Positions 1-7,438 of a DNA stretch of 64,000 nt are shown one piece after another (positions within the stretch are counted from its first letter, which is position 1; the number at the start of each line of letters is the position of its first letter). A model generated the notes under the pieces. It was not told the DNA's origin, did not search any database, and saw only the letters and a list, made by a program, of their open reading frames with translations. Source of the stretch: Paraburkholderia piptadeniae (GTDB taxonomy: Bacteria; Pseudomonadota; Gammaproteobacteria; Burkholderiales; Burkholderiaceae); contig NZ_CYGY02000026.1 of NCBI RefSeq assembly GCF_900007165.1, positions 24,878-88,877 on the forward strand, given 5' to 3'. The translations under genes and the position numbers were made by a program.

Positions 1-27
1 GCGGACGGGAGCCGTCCATCCGTCCGC
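1..27. other. inverted repeat at window edge
   Basis: GCGGACGG at 1-8 pairs perfectly with CCGTCCGC at 20-27 across an 11-base loop. No U-run follows on either side, so it is at best a weak or Rho-assisted terminator of a gene lying left of the window. Confidence 0.3.
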
Positions 28-110
28 ATTCGCCGAAACCTGAAGCGCCACGCCTGCCCCGCGGAGCGTGGCTGTCGCCGGGACCACGCATTTTCTGCAA
101 GGTGTGTGCG

Positions 111-1202
111 ATGCCTGTCCCGCTGTTTGTCCCGCTGTTTGCCTCGCTGTCCGTTCACCGCTTCCGGCGCATGACCCGCCTTGCCGGCGCGCTGACCGTG
201 CTCACGCTCGCGGCCTGCTCCACGCCGATCTCGACGCCCGTTCCGCCCGAGCTGAAAGCGAGCCTCATCAACGAAGGGCGCGACGGCCTGCTCGTGCCGC
301 TGAACGCCGAGCGCAGCGACACGCACGGCCGCACGTCGATCGGCCTGCCCGTGCAGATGGACGGCAAGGCCGTCTATCTGATGCTCGATACGGGCACGCG
401 CGGCGTGCGTGTGCTGTCATCCGTCCTGCCGCGCTCGAACTATCCGGCAGCAGGCGCGCGGACCTCGCTTGCCTTCGCGACGGACGCACAGGTTTCCGGC
501 GCCGTCGTCAAGGTGCCGCTGAGCATCGCGGGCACGAAGCCCGTCGATGTCGCCGCGCAAGCCGTCGACGAAGTCAGCTGTCTGAAGACCAATAAGCACT
601 GCGTCGCGCAGGACGGCTACACGGGCGAATTCGGCTGGGCGTTCTCGGGCATCCTGGGCATCGGCGCCGACGAGCCGCGCGACGCCTGCTGCACGCAGCC
701 GATGCGCGCGCTGCCCGCGAACATCGGCCAACGCTATCTGGTGCGCTCGAATCTCAATCGCCCGTTTCTCGTTCTGAGTCCATCGAACACGCTGACCAGG
801 GGCTTCACGCTCGTGCCGTTCTCCATCGCGAAGGACGGCTCGACGCAATGGCCGACAGGCTGCGTGCAAGTGGCCAACAAGATGCGCTTTTGCGCGCCTG
901 TCGTCTTTTCGACGGGCGGCACGGACATGATTCGCGTCGAGACCGACAAGGCACCCGACTGGGCCGGCGATACCGACGAGCACAAGGCATTTGCGCAAGG
1001 CAACTACGACGTGGTGCTCGGCGTCGGCGACTGGGCGCATCGCTTCAACGATGCGCAAACGGCCATCGTGAAAGCCGCGCCGGGCGCGAACCGTATCGTG
1101 ATCGGGCTGATGTCGCTGCAAGGCATCGACGTGCTGTTCGATTTCACCAACGGCAAGCTCGGCTTGCGCGCATCGCGGGAAATCGAACGGATGGGCGGCT
1201 GA
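111..1202 (+). CDS. lipoprotein with pepsin-like bilobed layout
   Basis: 363 aa. The ATG at 111 has AAGG eight bases upstream; an internal ATG at 171 would also leave a complete lipoprotein signal. The signal ends in a lipobox (LAAC, Cys36), so the protein should be anchored to a membrane facing the periplasm. The mature part shows an Asp-Thr-Gly motif (D93), a GILGIG strand near 180, and a second site reading Ser-Thr-Gly-Gly (S267), which is the order of motifs in two-lobed aspartic proteases. The second catalytic Asp is replaced by Ser, so proteolysis is doubtful. It resembles Burkholderia lipoproteins of unknown function, but I cannot place it in a named family. It runs convergent to glgP, with a shared terminator between them. 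Confidence 0.75.
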   Translation: MPVPLFVPLFASLSVHRFRRMTRLAGALTVLTLAACSTPISTPVPPELKASLINEGRDGLLVPLNAERSDTHGRTSIGLPVQMDGKAVYLMLDTGTRGVRVLSSVLPRSNYPAAGARTSLAFATDAQVSGAVVKVPLSIAGTKPVDVAAQAVDEVSCLKTNKHCVAQDGYTGEFGWAFSGILGIGADEPRDACCTQPMRALPANIGQRYLVRSNLNRPFLVLSPSNTLTRGFTLVPFSIAKDGSTQWPTGCVQVANKMRFCAPVVFSTGGTDMIRVETDKAPDWAGDTDEHKAFAQGNYDVVLGVGDWAHRFNDAQTAIVKAAPGANRIVIGLMSLQGIDVLFDFTNGKLGLRASREIERMGG

Positions 1203-1244
1203 AACACGCACGCTTCGGCCGAAGCCAACATACGAAGCCAACGT

Positions 1245-1285
1245 AAAAAGCCGCCGCGCGATGACGAATCGCGCGGCGGCTTTTT
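1245..1285. terminator. bidirectional Rho-independent terminator
   Basis: A perfect 18-bp stem (1245-1262 with 1268-1285) and a 5-base loop. An A-run opens the stem and a T-run closes it, so it can terminate both the + lipoprotein gene and the - glgP gene that converge here. Confidence 0.9.
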
Positions 1286-1316
1286 CAATCGTCGAACGAG
1301 CCGAACGAGTTGATCA

Positions 1317-3770
1317 TCACTCGATGTCGACGGGCTTCACGTTCCAGATATCGCGCGCGTACTCGGCGATCGTGCGATCCGACGAGAACTGCCCCATGCC
1401 CGCGACGTTTTCGATCGCACTCGACGTCCAGCCGCGCCGGTCGACGTAGCGTCTGTCGACCTCTTCCTGCGCCTTCGCAAACGCCGCGAAATCCGCGAGC
1501 ACCATGTAGTGGTCGCCCCAATCGACGAGCGTGTGGAAGATATCCGAGAAGCGCAGCGGATCATCCGGCGAGAAGAACCCTGTGCGGATCTGATCGAGCG
1601 CCACCCTCAGCTCCGGGTTGTGCTCGTAGATCTCGCGCGGCCGATACCCCATCGCGCGCAGATCGTCGACCTGATCGGCCGTATGCCCGAAGATGAAGAT
1701 GTTCTCGTGGCCGACGGCATCGCAGATCTCGATGTTCGCGCCGTCCATCGTCCCGATCGTCAGCGCGCCGTTCAGCGCGAGCTTCATGTTGCCCGTGCCC
1801 GACGCTTCCGTGCCCGCCATCGAAATCTGCTCGGACAGATCGGCGGCGGGAATGATCAGCTCGGCCACGCTCACGCCGTAGTTCGGCACGAACACGACCT
1901 TGAGCTTGTCGCCGATCAGCGGATCGTTGTTCACCTTCTGGGCCACGTCGCCGATCAGCTTGATGATCGTCTTCGCCATCCGGTAAGCGGACGCCGCCTT
2001 GCCCGCGAACATCACGACACGCGGCACCCAGTCGCGCTCCGGATGCGAGCGAATGCGGTTGTAGCGCACGATCACGTGCAGCACGTTCAGCAATTGCCGC
2101 TTGTATTCGTGAATGCGCTTGACCTGCAGATCGAAGAGCGCTTCGGGATCGAATGCCATCTTCGTGTGCTGCTGAAGCCGATGGATCAGGCGCATCTTGT
2201 TCTGCCGCTTCGCTTCATGGAACGCGTCGATGAACGCCGCGTCGTTGCGCAGATCGCGCAGCTTCGACAGTTCGAACAGATCGCGCCGCCAGTGCGTGCC
2301 GATCTGATCGTCGATCAGCTTCGACATCGACGGGCTCGCCTGCGCGAGCCAGCGGCGCGGCGTCACACCGTTCGTCACGTTGGTGAAGCGCTCAGGGAAC
2401 ATGCGCGCGAAGTCGGCGAAGATATCGCGCGTCATCAGTTGCGAGTGCAACTTCGAGACGCCGTTCACCTTCTGGCTCGCAACGATCGCGAGATGCGCCA
2501 TCCGCACGCGCCGTTGCCCGTATTCGTCGACGAGCGAAATGCGCCGGATCATGTCCACGTCATGGCCCGAATGCTCGCTCACGTGCTTGAGAAACTCGGC
2601 ATTGATCTCGAAGATGATTTCGAGGTGGCGTGGCAGCAGGCGCGCGAGCGCCTCCACGTCCCACGTTTCGAGTGCTTCGGGCATCAGCGTGTGGTTCGTG
2701 TACGAGAACATCTGCTGCACGTCTTTCCATGCTTTCGCCCACGGCACGTGATGCACGTCGACGAGCAGACGCATCAGTTCGGGAATCGCGAGCACCGGGT
2801 GCGTGTCGTTCAGATGCACCGCGACCTTCTCGGCGAAGCGGCCGAACGTGCTGTGTGTTCTTTGGTAACGACGGATCAGGTCCTGCATCGTCGCCGACAC
2901 GAAGAAGTACTCCTGACGCAAGCGCAACTCGCGGCCGGCGGGCGTGGAGTCGTCGGGATACAGCAGGCGCGATACGTTCTCCGACATGTTCTTCGCATCG
3001 ACGGCACGGCGATAGTCGCCCTGATTGAACGCCGACAGATCGAGTTCCTCCGTCGCGCGCGCTGACCACAGGCGCAGCGTGTTCGTCGCGCTCGTCGCGA
3101 ACCCGGGGATCACGGTGTCGTAGGCCATCGCGTTCACGTGCTGCGTTTCGATCCACTCGACGTGGCCGTCGCGCTGCACCGTGCGCCCGCCGAAATGCAC
3201 GATGTACTGCACTTCGGGGCGCGGAAACTCCCAAGGGTTGCCCGCGCGCAGCCAGTAGTCCGGCGTTTCGATCTGCTCACCGTCGACGATCTGCTGCCTG
3301 AACATTCCATATTCGTAGCGGATGCCGTAGCCGAAGCCCGGAATGCCGAGCGTCGCCATCGAATCCAGGAAGCAGGCGGCGAGCCGTCCGAGGCCGCCGT
3401 TGCCGAGCGCCGCATCCGGCTCGAGATCGGTCAGCGATTCCATATCGACGCCGAGACCCGCCAGCGCTTCCTTCATCTGGTCATAGATGCCGAGCGCGAG
3501 CAGCGCGTTCGTGAACGTGCGCCCGATCAGAAATTCCATCGACAGGTAGTACACGCGTTTCACATCCTGCTCGTATTGCAGGCGCGTGGTTTTCATCCAG
3601 CGCGCGACGAGCCGGTCGCGCACAGCGAGCGCCGCGGCATGCAGCCAGTCTTGCGGGCGCGCGGTCACGGCGTCCTTGCCGACGCCGTACATCATGCGGT
3701 TGGAGATCGAGCGCCGCAGCGCATCGACGGTACTGTTGAGCTGGTCGAATTCCAGATCCACCGCTGTCAT
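1317..3770 (-). CDS. glgP: glycogen/maltodextrin phosphorylase
   Basis: 817 aa, the usual length for GT35 phosphorylases. It releases glucose-1-phosphate from alpha-1,4-glucans in the cytoplasm using pyridoxal phosphate. The PLP-binding motif EASGTGNMK places the cofactor lysine at K663, and the glycine-rich GNGGLGRLAACF stretch is near 123-134. GGAGG lies just before the ATG at 3770. No other glycogen gene is adjacent, so it appears to be a single-gene unit; glgB, glgX or glgA must lie elsewhere. The divergent upstream stretch faces a small + strand gene. Family assignment is firm; the in vivo glucan (glycogen or maltodextrin) cannot be told from sequence. Confidence 0.95.
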   Translation of the reverse strand: MTAVDLEFDQLNSTVDALRRSISNRMMYGVGKDAVTARPQDWLHAAALAVRDRLVARWMKTTRLQYEQDVKRVYYLSMEFLIGRTFTNALLALGIYDQMKEALAGLGVDMESLTDLEPDAALGNGGLGRLAACFLDSMATLGIPGFGYGIRYEYGMFRQQIVDGEQIETPDYWLRAGNPWEFPRPEVQYIVHFGGRTVQRDGHVEWIETQHVNAMAYDTVIPGFATSATNTLRLWSARATEELDLSAFNQGDYRRAVDAKNMSENVSRLLYPDDSTPAGRELRLRQEYFFVSATMQDLIRRYQRTHSTFGRFAEKVAVHLNDTHPVLAIPELMRLLVDVHHVPWAKAWKDVQQMFSYTNHTLMPEALETWDVEALARLLPRHLEIIFEINAEFLKHVSEHSGHDVDMIRRISLVDEYGQRRVRMAHLAIVASQKVNGVSKLHSQLMTRDIFADFARMFPERFTNVTNGVTPRRWLAQASPSMSKLIDDQIGTHWRRDLFELSKLRDLRNDAAFIDAFHEAKRQNKMRLIHRLQQHTKMAFDPEALFDLQVKRIHEYKRQLLNVLHVIVRYNRIRSHPERDWVPRVVMFAGKAASAYRMAKTIIKLIGDVAQKVNNDPLIGDKLKVVFVPNYGVSVAELIIPAADLSEQISMAGTEASGTGNMKLALNGALTIGTMDGANIEICDAVGHENIFIFGHTADQVDDLRAMGYRPREIYEHNPELRVALDQIRTGFFSPDDPLRFSDIFHTLVDWGDHYMVLADFAAFAKAQEEVDRRYVDRRGWTSSAIENVAGMGQFSSDRTIAEYARDIWNVKPVDIE

Positions 3771-4203
3771 CGAAACCTCCGGTAAATCGACGCGGCGCGC
3801 GCTTTATTGCATGCCTCTCGTGCGCGGGCGGCGCGAGCCGGTCTGGTGGATAAATAAGCAGAGTAGGACATTTTGCGCGATCCCGCGTCTGCCGCCGTGG
3901 GTTGTGTCACTGGGTTCGTGCGCTGCTTTCCTGCGTCTTTGTGCAGGATTGCGCCCGGTATCTATCCAAGCAGACACCAGCGACAGCGGCACAGTTCCAT
4001 GATCGCCGGCTTGAGATTCCATCCGCATGTCGCCTGTCGTCTTTGCGTTTCGCACGATGCGGGTGCAGACGGCTCTGATCCTTGCACTAGTATGGATGAG
4101 TAACAAGGCGGATCGGAGACAGCATCGGCTGTTGCGCCGTTCCCCGTCCCGTTGCGTCTCGCTGCCCAGCCGCTCGCGTCGCCGCGCTCCGATGGAGGTC
4201 GAA
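3771..4203. other. divergent intergenic stretch
   Basis: Lies between glgP (-) and a small + gene and should hold both promoters. I could not pick out convincing -35/-10 pairs. No hairpin terminator and no small coding frame with a ribosome site stood out. Confidence 0.4.
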
Positions 4204-4431
4204 ATGAACGCACAATCCGTGCTCGGTATGATCCACGCGCAGGAACTGCTGATCGTGTCCCTCATCCGCGCGCTCCCGCCCGACGCGCGGCGCAAGGTTT
4301 CCGACGAGTTTCACGGCCAGGTCGAACTGGCCGAGGCACCGCATCTGAGCGACGGTCATGACCGCGACTTGACGGAAGCATTCAGGGCACATATCCGCAA
4401 GCTGTCGATCCTGCTGGCATCGTGTAGCTGA
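4204..4431 (+). CDS. small conserved hypothetical protein
   Basis: 75 aa. GGAGG at 4194-4198 precedes the ATG at 4204 by five bases, which decides the start over longer in-frame alternatives. The protein is soluble and mostly helical in appearance (MNAQSVLGMIHAQELLIVSL at the start), with an acidic/His-containing middle and a short hydrophobic C-end finishing in Cys-Ser. No catalytic motif was seen. It looks like one of the short lineage-restricted proteins common in Burkholderiaceae. Function unknown. Confidence 0.65.
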   Translation: MNAQSVLGMIHAQELLIVSLIRALPPDARRKVSDEFHGQVELAEAPHLSDGHDRDLTEAFRAHIRKLSILLASCS

Positions 4432-4753
4432 AATCGGCGGCCGCGGCTGGATGGCGGGCTGTTGGTCGCTGGATCACGCAGCGAGTCGGCTCATTCCCCG
4501 CTATCGCACCCCAAACTCATCCGCGCGGCGCGGGCTTGGCGGTTAGTTGCATCACACGCAGCCGCGCGGGTTCTGGTAAAGCACGCGCGTCTCGCAAGCC
4601 AGCGCCCCTTGCAACCACCTTTCACACAGGTCATTTCTGCCTGCCTTCGAGCACGATCCGCGCGGCTCTGCAACAATCGCTACATTCGCGCCGAGTGCCG
4701 CTGCTGCCCGGCGCGCGCCTGTTGCGCCATTCCCGCCCTTAGCCGAGCCGTCC
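4432..4753. other. intergenic stretch, nothing clear
   Basis: Separates the small protein gene from the MFS pump. No terminator with a U-run, repeat or credible short frame was found. Confidence 0.35.
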
Positions 4754-6178
4754 TTGTCCGAGATCACGCCCTCCCCGGCGCGCGTCGCCGACGCGCCGAT
4801 GTCCACCCGTCACCGCTATGCATTGGCGGCGATCATGCTGTCCGTCGCGCTCGCCTCGCTCGATACCGCGATCGCCAACACCGCGCTGCCCGCGATGGCC
4901 GCGAATCTGCATGCGAAGCCGGCCGCGTCCGTGTGGATCATCAACGCGTATCAGCTCGCGATGGTCGCGACGCTGCTGCCGCTCGCCGCGCTCGGCGACA
5001 TCGTCGAACACCGGCGCATCTACATTTGCGGCATCGCGGTGTTCACGGCGGCCTCGCTGGCGTGCGCGCTCTCGCCGACGCTGCCCGTGCTCGCGGGCGC
5101 CCGCGTCGTGCAGGGACTCGGCGCGGCCGCCATCATGAGCGTCAACACGGCGCTGATCAAGCATATGTACCCGCCGCATCAGCTGGGGCGCGGCGTGGGG
5201 CTCAATGCGCTCGTGGTGGGCGTGTCGTTCGCCGTGGGACCGACGGTGGCGTCGCTGATCCTGTCCGTCGCCAGCTGGCCGTGGCTCTTTGCCGTCAACG
5301 TGCCACTCGGCGTTCTGGCGCTGTCGTTCGCGCTGCCGGGACTGCCGCGCACGCCGCGCGGCACGCATCAATTCGACAGGGTCGCGGCGCTGTTGAATGT
5401 CATCACGTTTGCCGCGCTGATCTTCGCGCTGGGCGAAGCGGCGCAACGCGCGCCGTCGACGCTCGTGCTGGGCGCGGCAGCCGTCGCCATCGTGTTCGGC
5501 GCGCTGCTGATGCGCCGCGAAGCCGGCCACCCCGCGCCGATGCTGCCCGTCGATCTGTTCAAGCTACCCGTGTTCGCGCTTTCGTCGCTCACGGCCGTGT
5601 GCTCGTTCGCCGCGCAAGGGCTCGCGTTCGTCTCGCTGCCGTTCTATTTCGAGGATGTTTTGCATCGCAGCCAGGTCGAGACCGGCTTTCTGATGACGCC
5701 CTGGCCGGTGATCGTCGCGCTTGCGGCGCCGTTTGCAGGACGGCTGTCGGACCGCTATCCGCCGGGACTGCTGGGCGCGATCGGCCTCGCGATCCTATGC
5801 GGCGGCATGGCCTCGCTCGCGATGCTGCCGCCGCATCCGCCCGTGCTCGACATCACGATTCGCATGGCGATCTGCGGCGCGGGCTTCGGCTTTTTCCAGT
5901 CGCCCAACCTGAAAGCGCTGATGGCGAGCGCGCCGCCTCATCGCAGCGGCGGCGCGAGCGGCATCATCGCGACGTCGAGGCTGATCGGGCAGACGACGGG
6001 CGCGGCCCTCGTCGCGCTGAGCTTCAGCATCGCGGGACGCCATGGCCCGACGCTGTCGCTCGCGACGGGCGCCGTGTTCGCCGGCGCGGCCAGCATCGCG
6101 AGCGGCTTGCGGCTCTTCGCGCCGTCGCATCGCGCGCAGACCGCCGCCGCAACCATGACGGCGGCGAAGGAGCGATAG
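4754..6178 (+). CDS. MFS drug-efflux-type transporter (DHA2-like)
   Basis: 474 aa with many hydrophobic segments, consistent with the 14-helix DHA2 (EmrB/QacA-like) branch of the major facilitator superfamily, which exports drugs or metabolites by proton antiport. The first helix carries the typical LDTAIANTALPAMA motif, followed by WIINAYQLAMVATLLPLAA, and helix 5 has a GVSFAVGPTVASLI antiporter-type motif. The longest frame begins at a TTG (4754); the first ATG is at 4799 and would keep helix 1 intact, so the true start could be either. No membrane-fusion partner (EmrA-like) or TetR/MarR regulator sits next to it, so the substrate cannot be inferred. Confidence 0.85.
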   Translation: MSEITPSPARVADAPMSTRHRYALAAIMLSVALASLDTAIANTALPAMAANLHAKPAASVWIINAYQLAMVATLLPLAALGDIVEHRRIYICGIAVFTAASLACALSPTLPVLAGARVVQGLGAAAIMSVNTALIKHMYPPHQLGRGVGLNALVVGVSFAVGPTVASLILSVASWPWLFAVNVPLGVLALSFALPGLPRTPRGTHQFDRVAALLNVITFAALIFALGEAAQRAPSTLVLGAAAVAIVFGALLMRREAGHPAPMLPVDLFKLPVFALSSLTAVCSFAAQGLAFVSLPFYFEDVLHRSQVETGFLMTPWPVIVALAAPFAGRLSDRYPPGLLGAIGLAILCGGMASLAMLPPHPPVLDITIRMAICGAGFGFFQSPNLKALMASAPPHRSGGASGIIATSRLIGQTTGAALVALSFSIAGRHGPTLSLATGAVFAGAASIASGLRLFAPSHRAQTAAATMTAAKER

Positions 6179-6257
6179 GCGTCAATGCGCGCGTGCGCCG
6201 CGGACAACACGGCACGCCGTGCGGTCCACGACACGACGGCAGCGCGCAGCCCGCCGA

Positions 6258-7262
6258 TCAGCGCGCGAAATACCCCTTCACAGCTGCGACGAACGTATCG
6301 ATGTCGGCACGCGACACGTCCATGTGCGTGACGAAACGCGACGCGTACAGCATCTGCGTGAGGATGCCGCGTTCCTTGAGCCACGCTTCGAGCGGCGCGC
6401 AATGCTCCTGCGGAAACTGCGCGAACACCATGTTGGTGGCGTGCGACTGCACCTTCACCTGATCGATCTGCGCGAGGCCCGCGGCGAGACGCGCGGCGTT
6501 CTCGTGGTCTTCGGCGAGACGTTCGACGTTGTGCTCGAGCGCATACTGGCACGCCGCCGCCAGCAGGCCCGCCTGCCGCATGCCGCCGCCCAGCACCTTG
6601 CGCCAGCGGTGCGCAACGTCGATCAGTGCCTTGCTGCCGACCAGCACCGAACCCACGGGCGCGCCGAGCCCCTTCGAAAAGCAGATCGACACCGTATCGA
6701 ACGGCGCGCACAGCGCATCGAGCGGCTGCTTTGACGCGACGGCCGCATTGAACACGCGCGCGCCGTCGAGATGCGTCGACAGCCCGCGTTCGCGCGCAAG
6801 CTGCGTGGCTTCGGCGACATAGCCCGCGAGCAGCACCTTGCCGCCGATCGTGTTCTCGAGCGCGAGCAGGCGCGTGCGCGCGAAGTGATTGTCGATGGGC
6901 TTGATCGCGGCCACGATCTTGTCGAGGGGAATCGAGCCGTCGAGCGCGTTCTCGATCGGCTGCGGCTGGATGCTGCCGAGCACGGCCGCGCCGCCGCCCT
7001 CGTACTTGTACGTGTGCGCGGCCTGCCCGACGATGTACTCGTCGCCGCGCGCGCAATGCGCCATCAATGCGGCGAGATTGCTCTGCGTGCCGCTCGGGAA
7101 GAACAGCCCTGCCTCCTTGCCCGCGCGCCCGGCGACGGTGGCTTGCAGACGCTGGACCGTCGGGTCGTCTCCCCAGACGTCGTCGCCGACTTCGGCGGCT
7201 GTCATCGCGGCAAGCATGTCCTTGCTCGGCCGGGTCACGGTATCGCTGCGCAAATCGATCAT
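6258..7262 (-). CDS. ltaE: low-specificity L-threonine aldolase
   Basis: 334 aa PLP enzyme that cleaves L-threonine (and allo-threonine) to glycine and acetaldehyde. The start at 7262 is chosen because GAGG lies 8 bases before that ATG and because the family opens with the same IDLRSDTVTRP motif. An active-site histidine region (QAAHTYKYEGGG) and the lysine-binding region (CFSKGLGAPVGS) are both present. The gene is followed by no obvious terminator and is convergent with the MFS pump. Assignment is firm. Confidence 0.93.
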   Translation of the reverse strand: MIDLRSDTVTRPSKDMLAAMTAAEVGDDVWGDDPTVQRLQATVAGRAGKEAGLFFPSGTQSNLAALMAHCARGDEYIVGQAAHTYKYEGGGAAVLGSIQPQPIENALDGSIPLDKIVAAIKPIDNHFARTRLLALENTIGGKVLLAGYVAEATQLARERGLSTHLDGARVFNAAVASKQPLDALCAPFDTVSICFSKGLGAPVGSVLVGSKALIDVAHRWRKVLGGGMRQAGLLAAACQYALEHNVERLAEDHENAARLAAGLAQIDQVKVQSHATNMVFAQFPQEHCAPLEAWLKERGILTQMLYASRFVTHMDVSRADIDTFVAAVKGYFAR

Positions 7263-7438
7263 GTGCTTTTCCTCGTGGATGACGAAGCGCCTCACGCACA
7301 ACGGCACGACGCGTGAAGCGCGCAATTGAATCCACAGAGTTTATCAACTCCGCCCGCGATGAGCAGTTAGCCGGATGGCCAGGCATCGCGCTTCAGTCGG
7401 CGGGCGGGGTCGTCAGGCACGCAGCAAACAGACGGACC

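Noticed and set aside
1509..3065. Long open frame on + strand opposite glgP
   Set aside because: It is antisense to a clear glycogen phosphorylase; GC-rich codon bias leaves such frames open, and its Arg/His-rich translation matches nothing.
4462..6462. 666-codon + frame overlapping the MFS pump
   Set aside because: Arg/Ala-rich shadow frame; the overlapping frame has clear transmembrane helices and MFS motifs.
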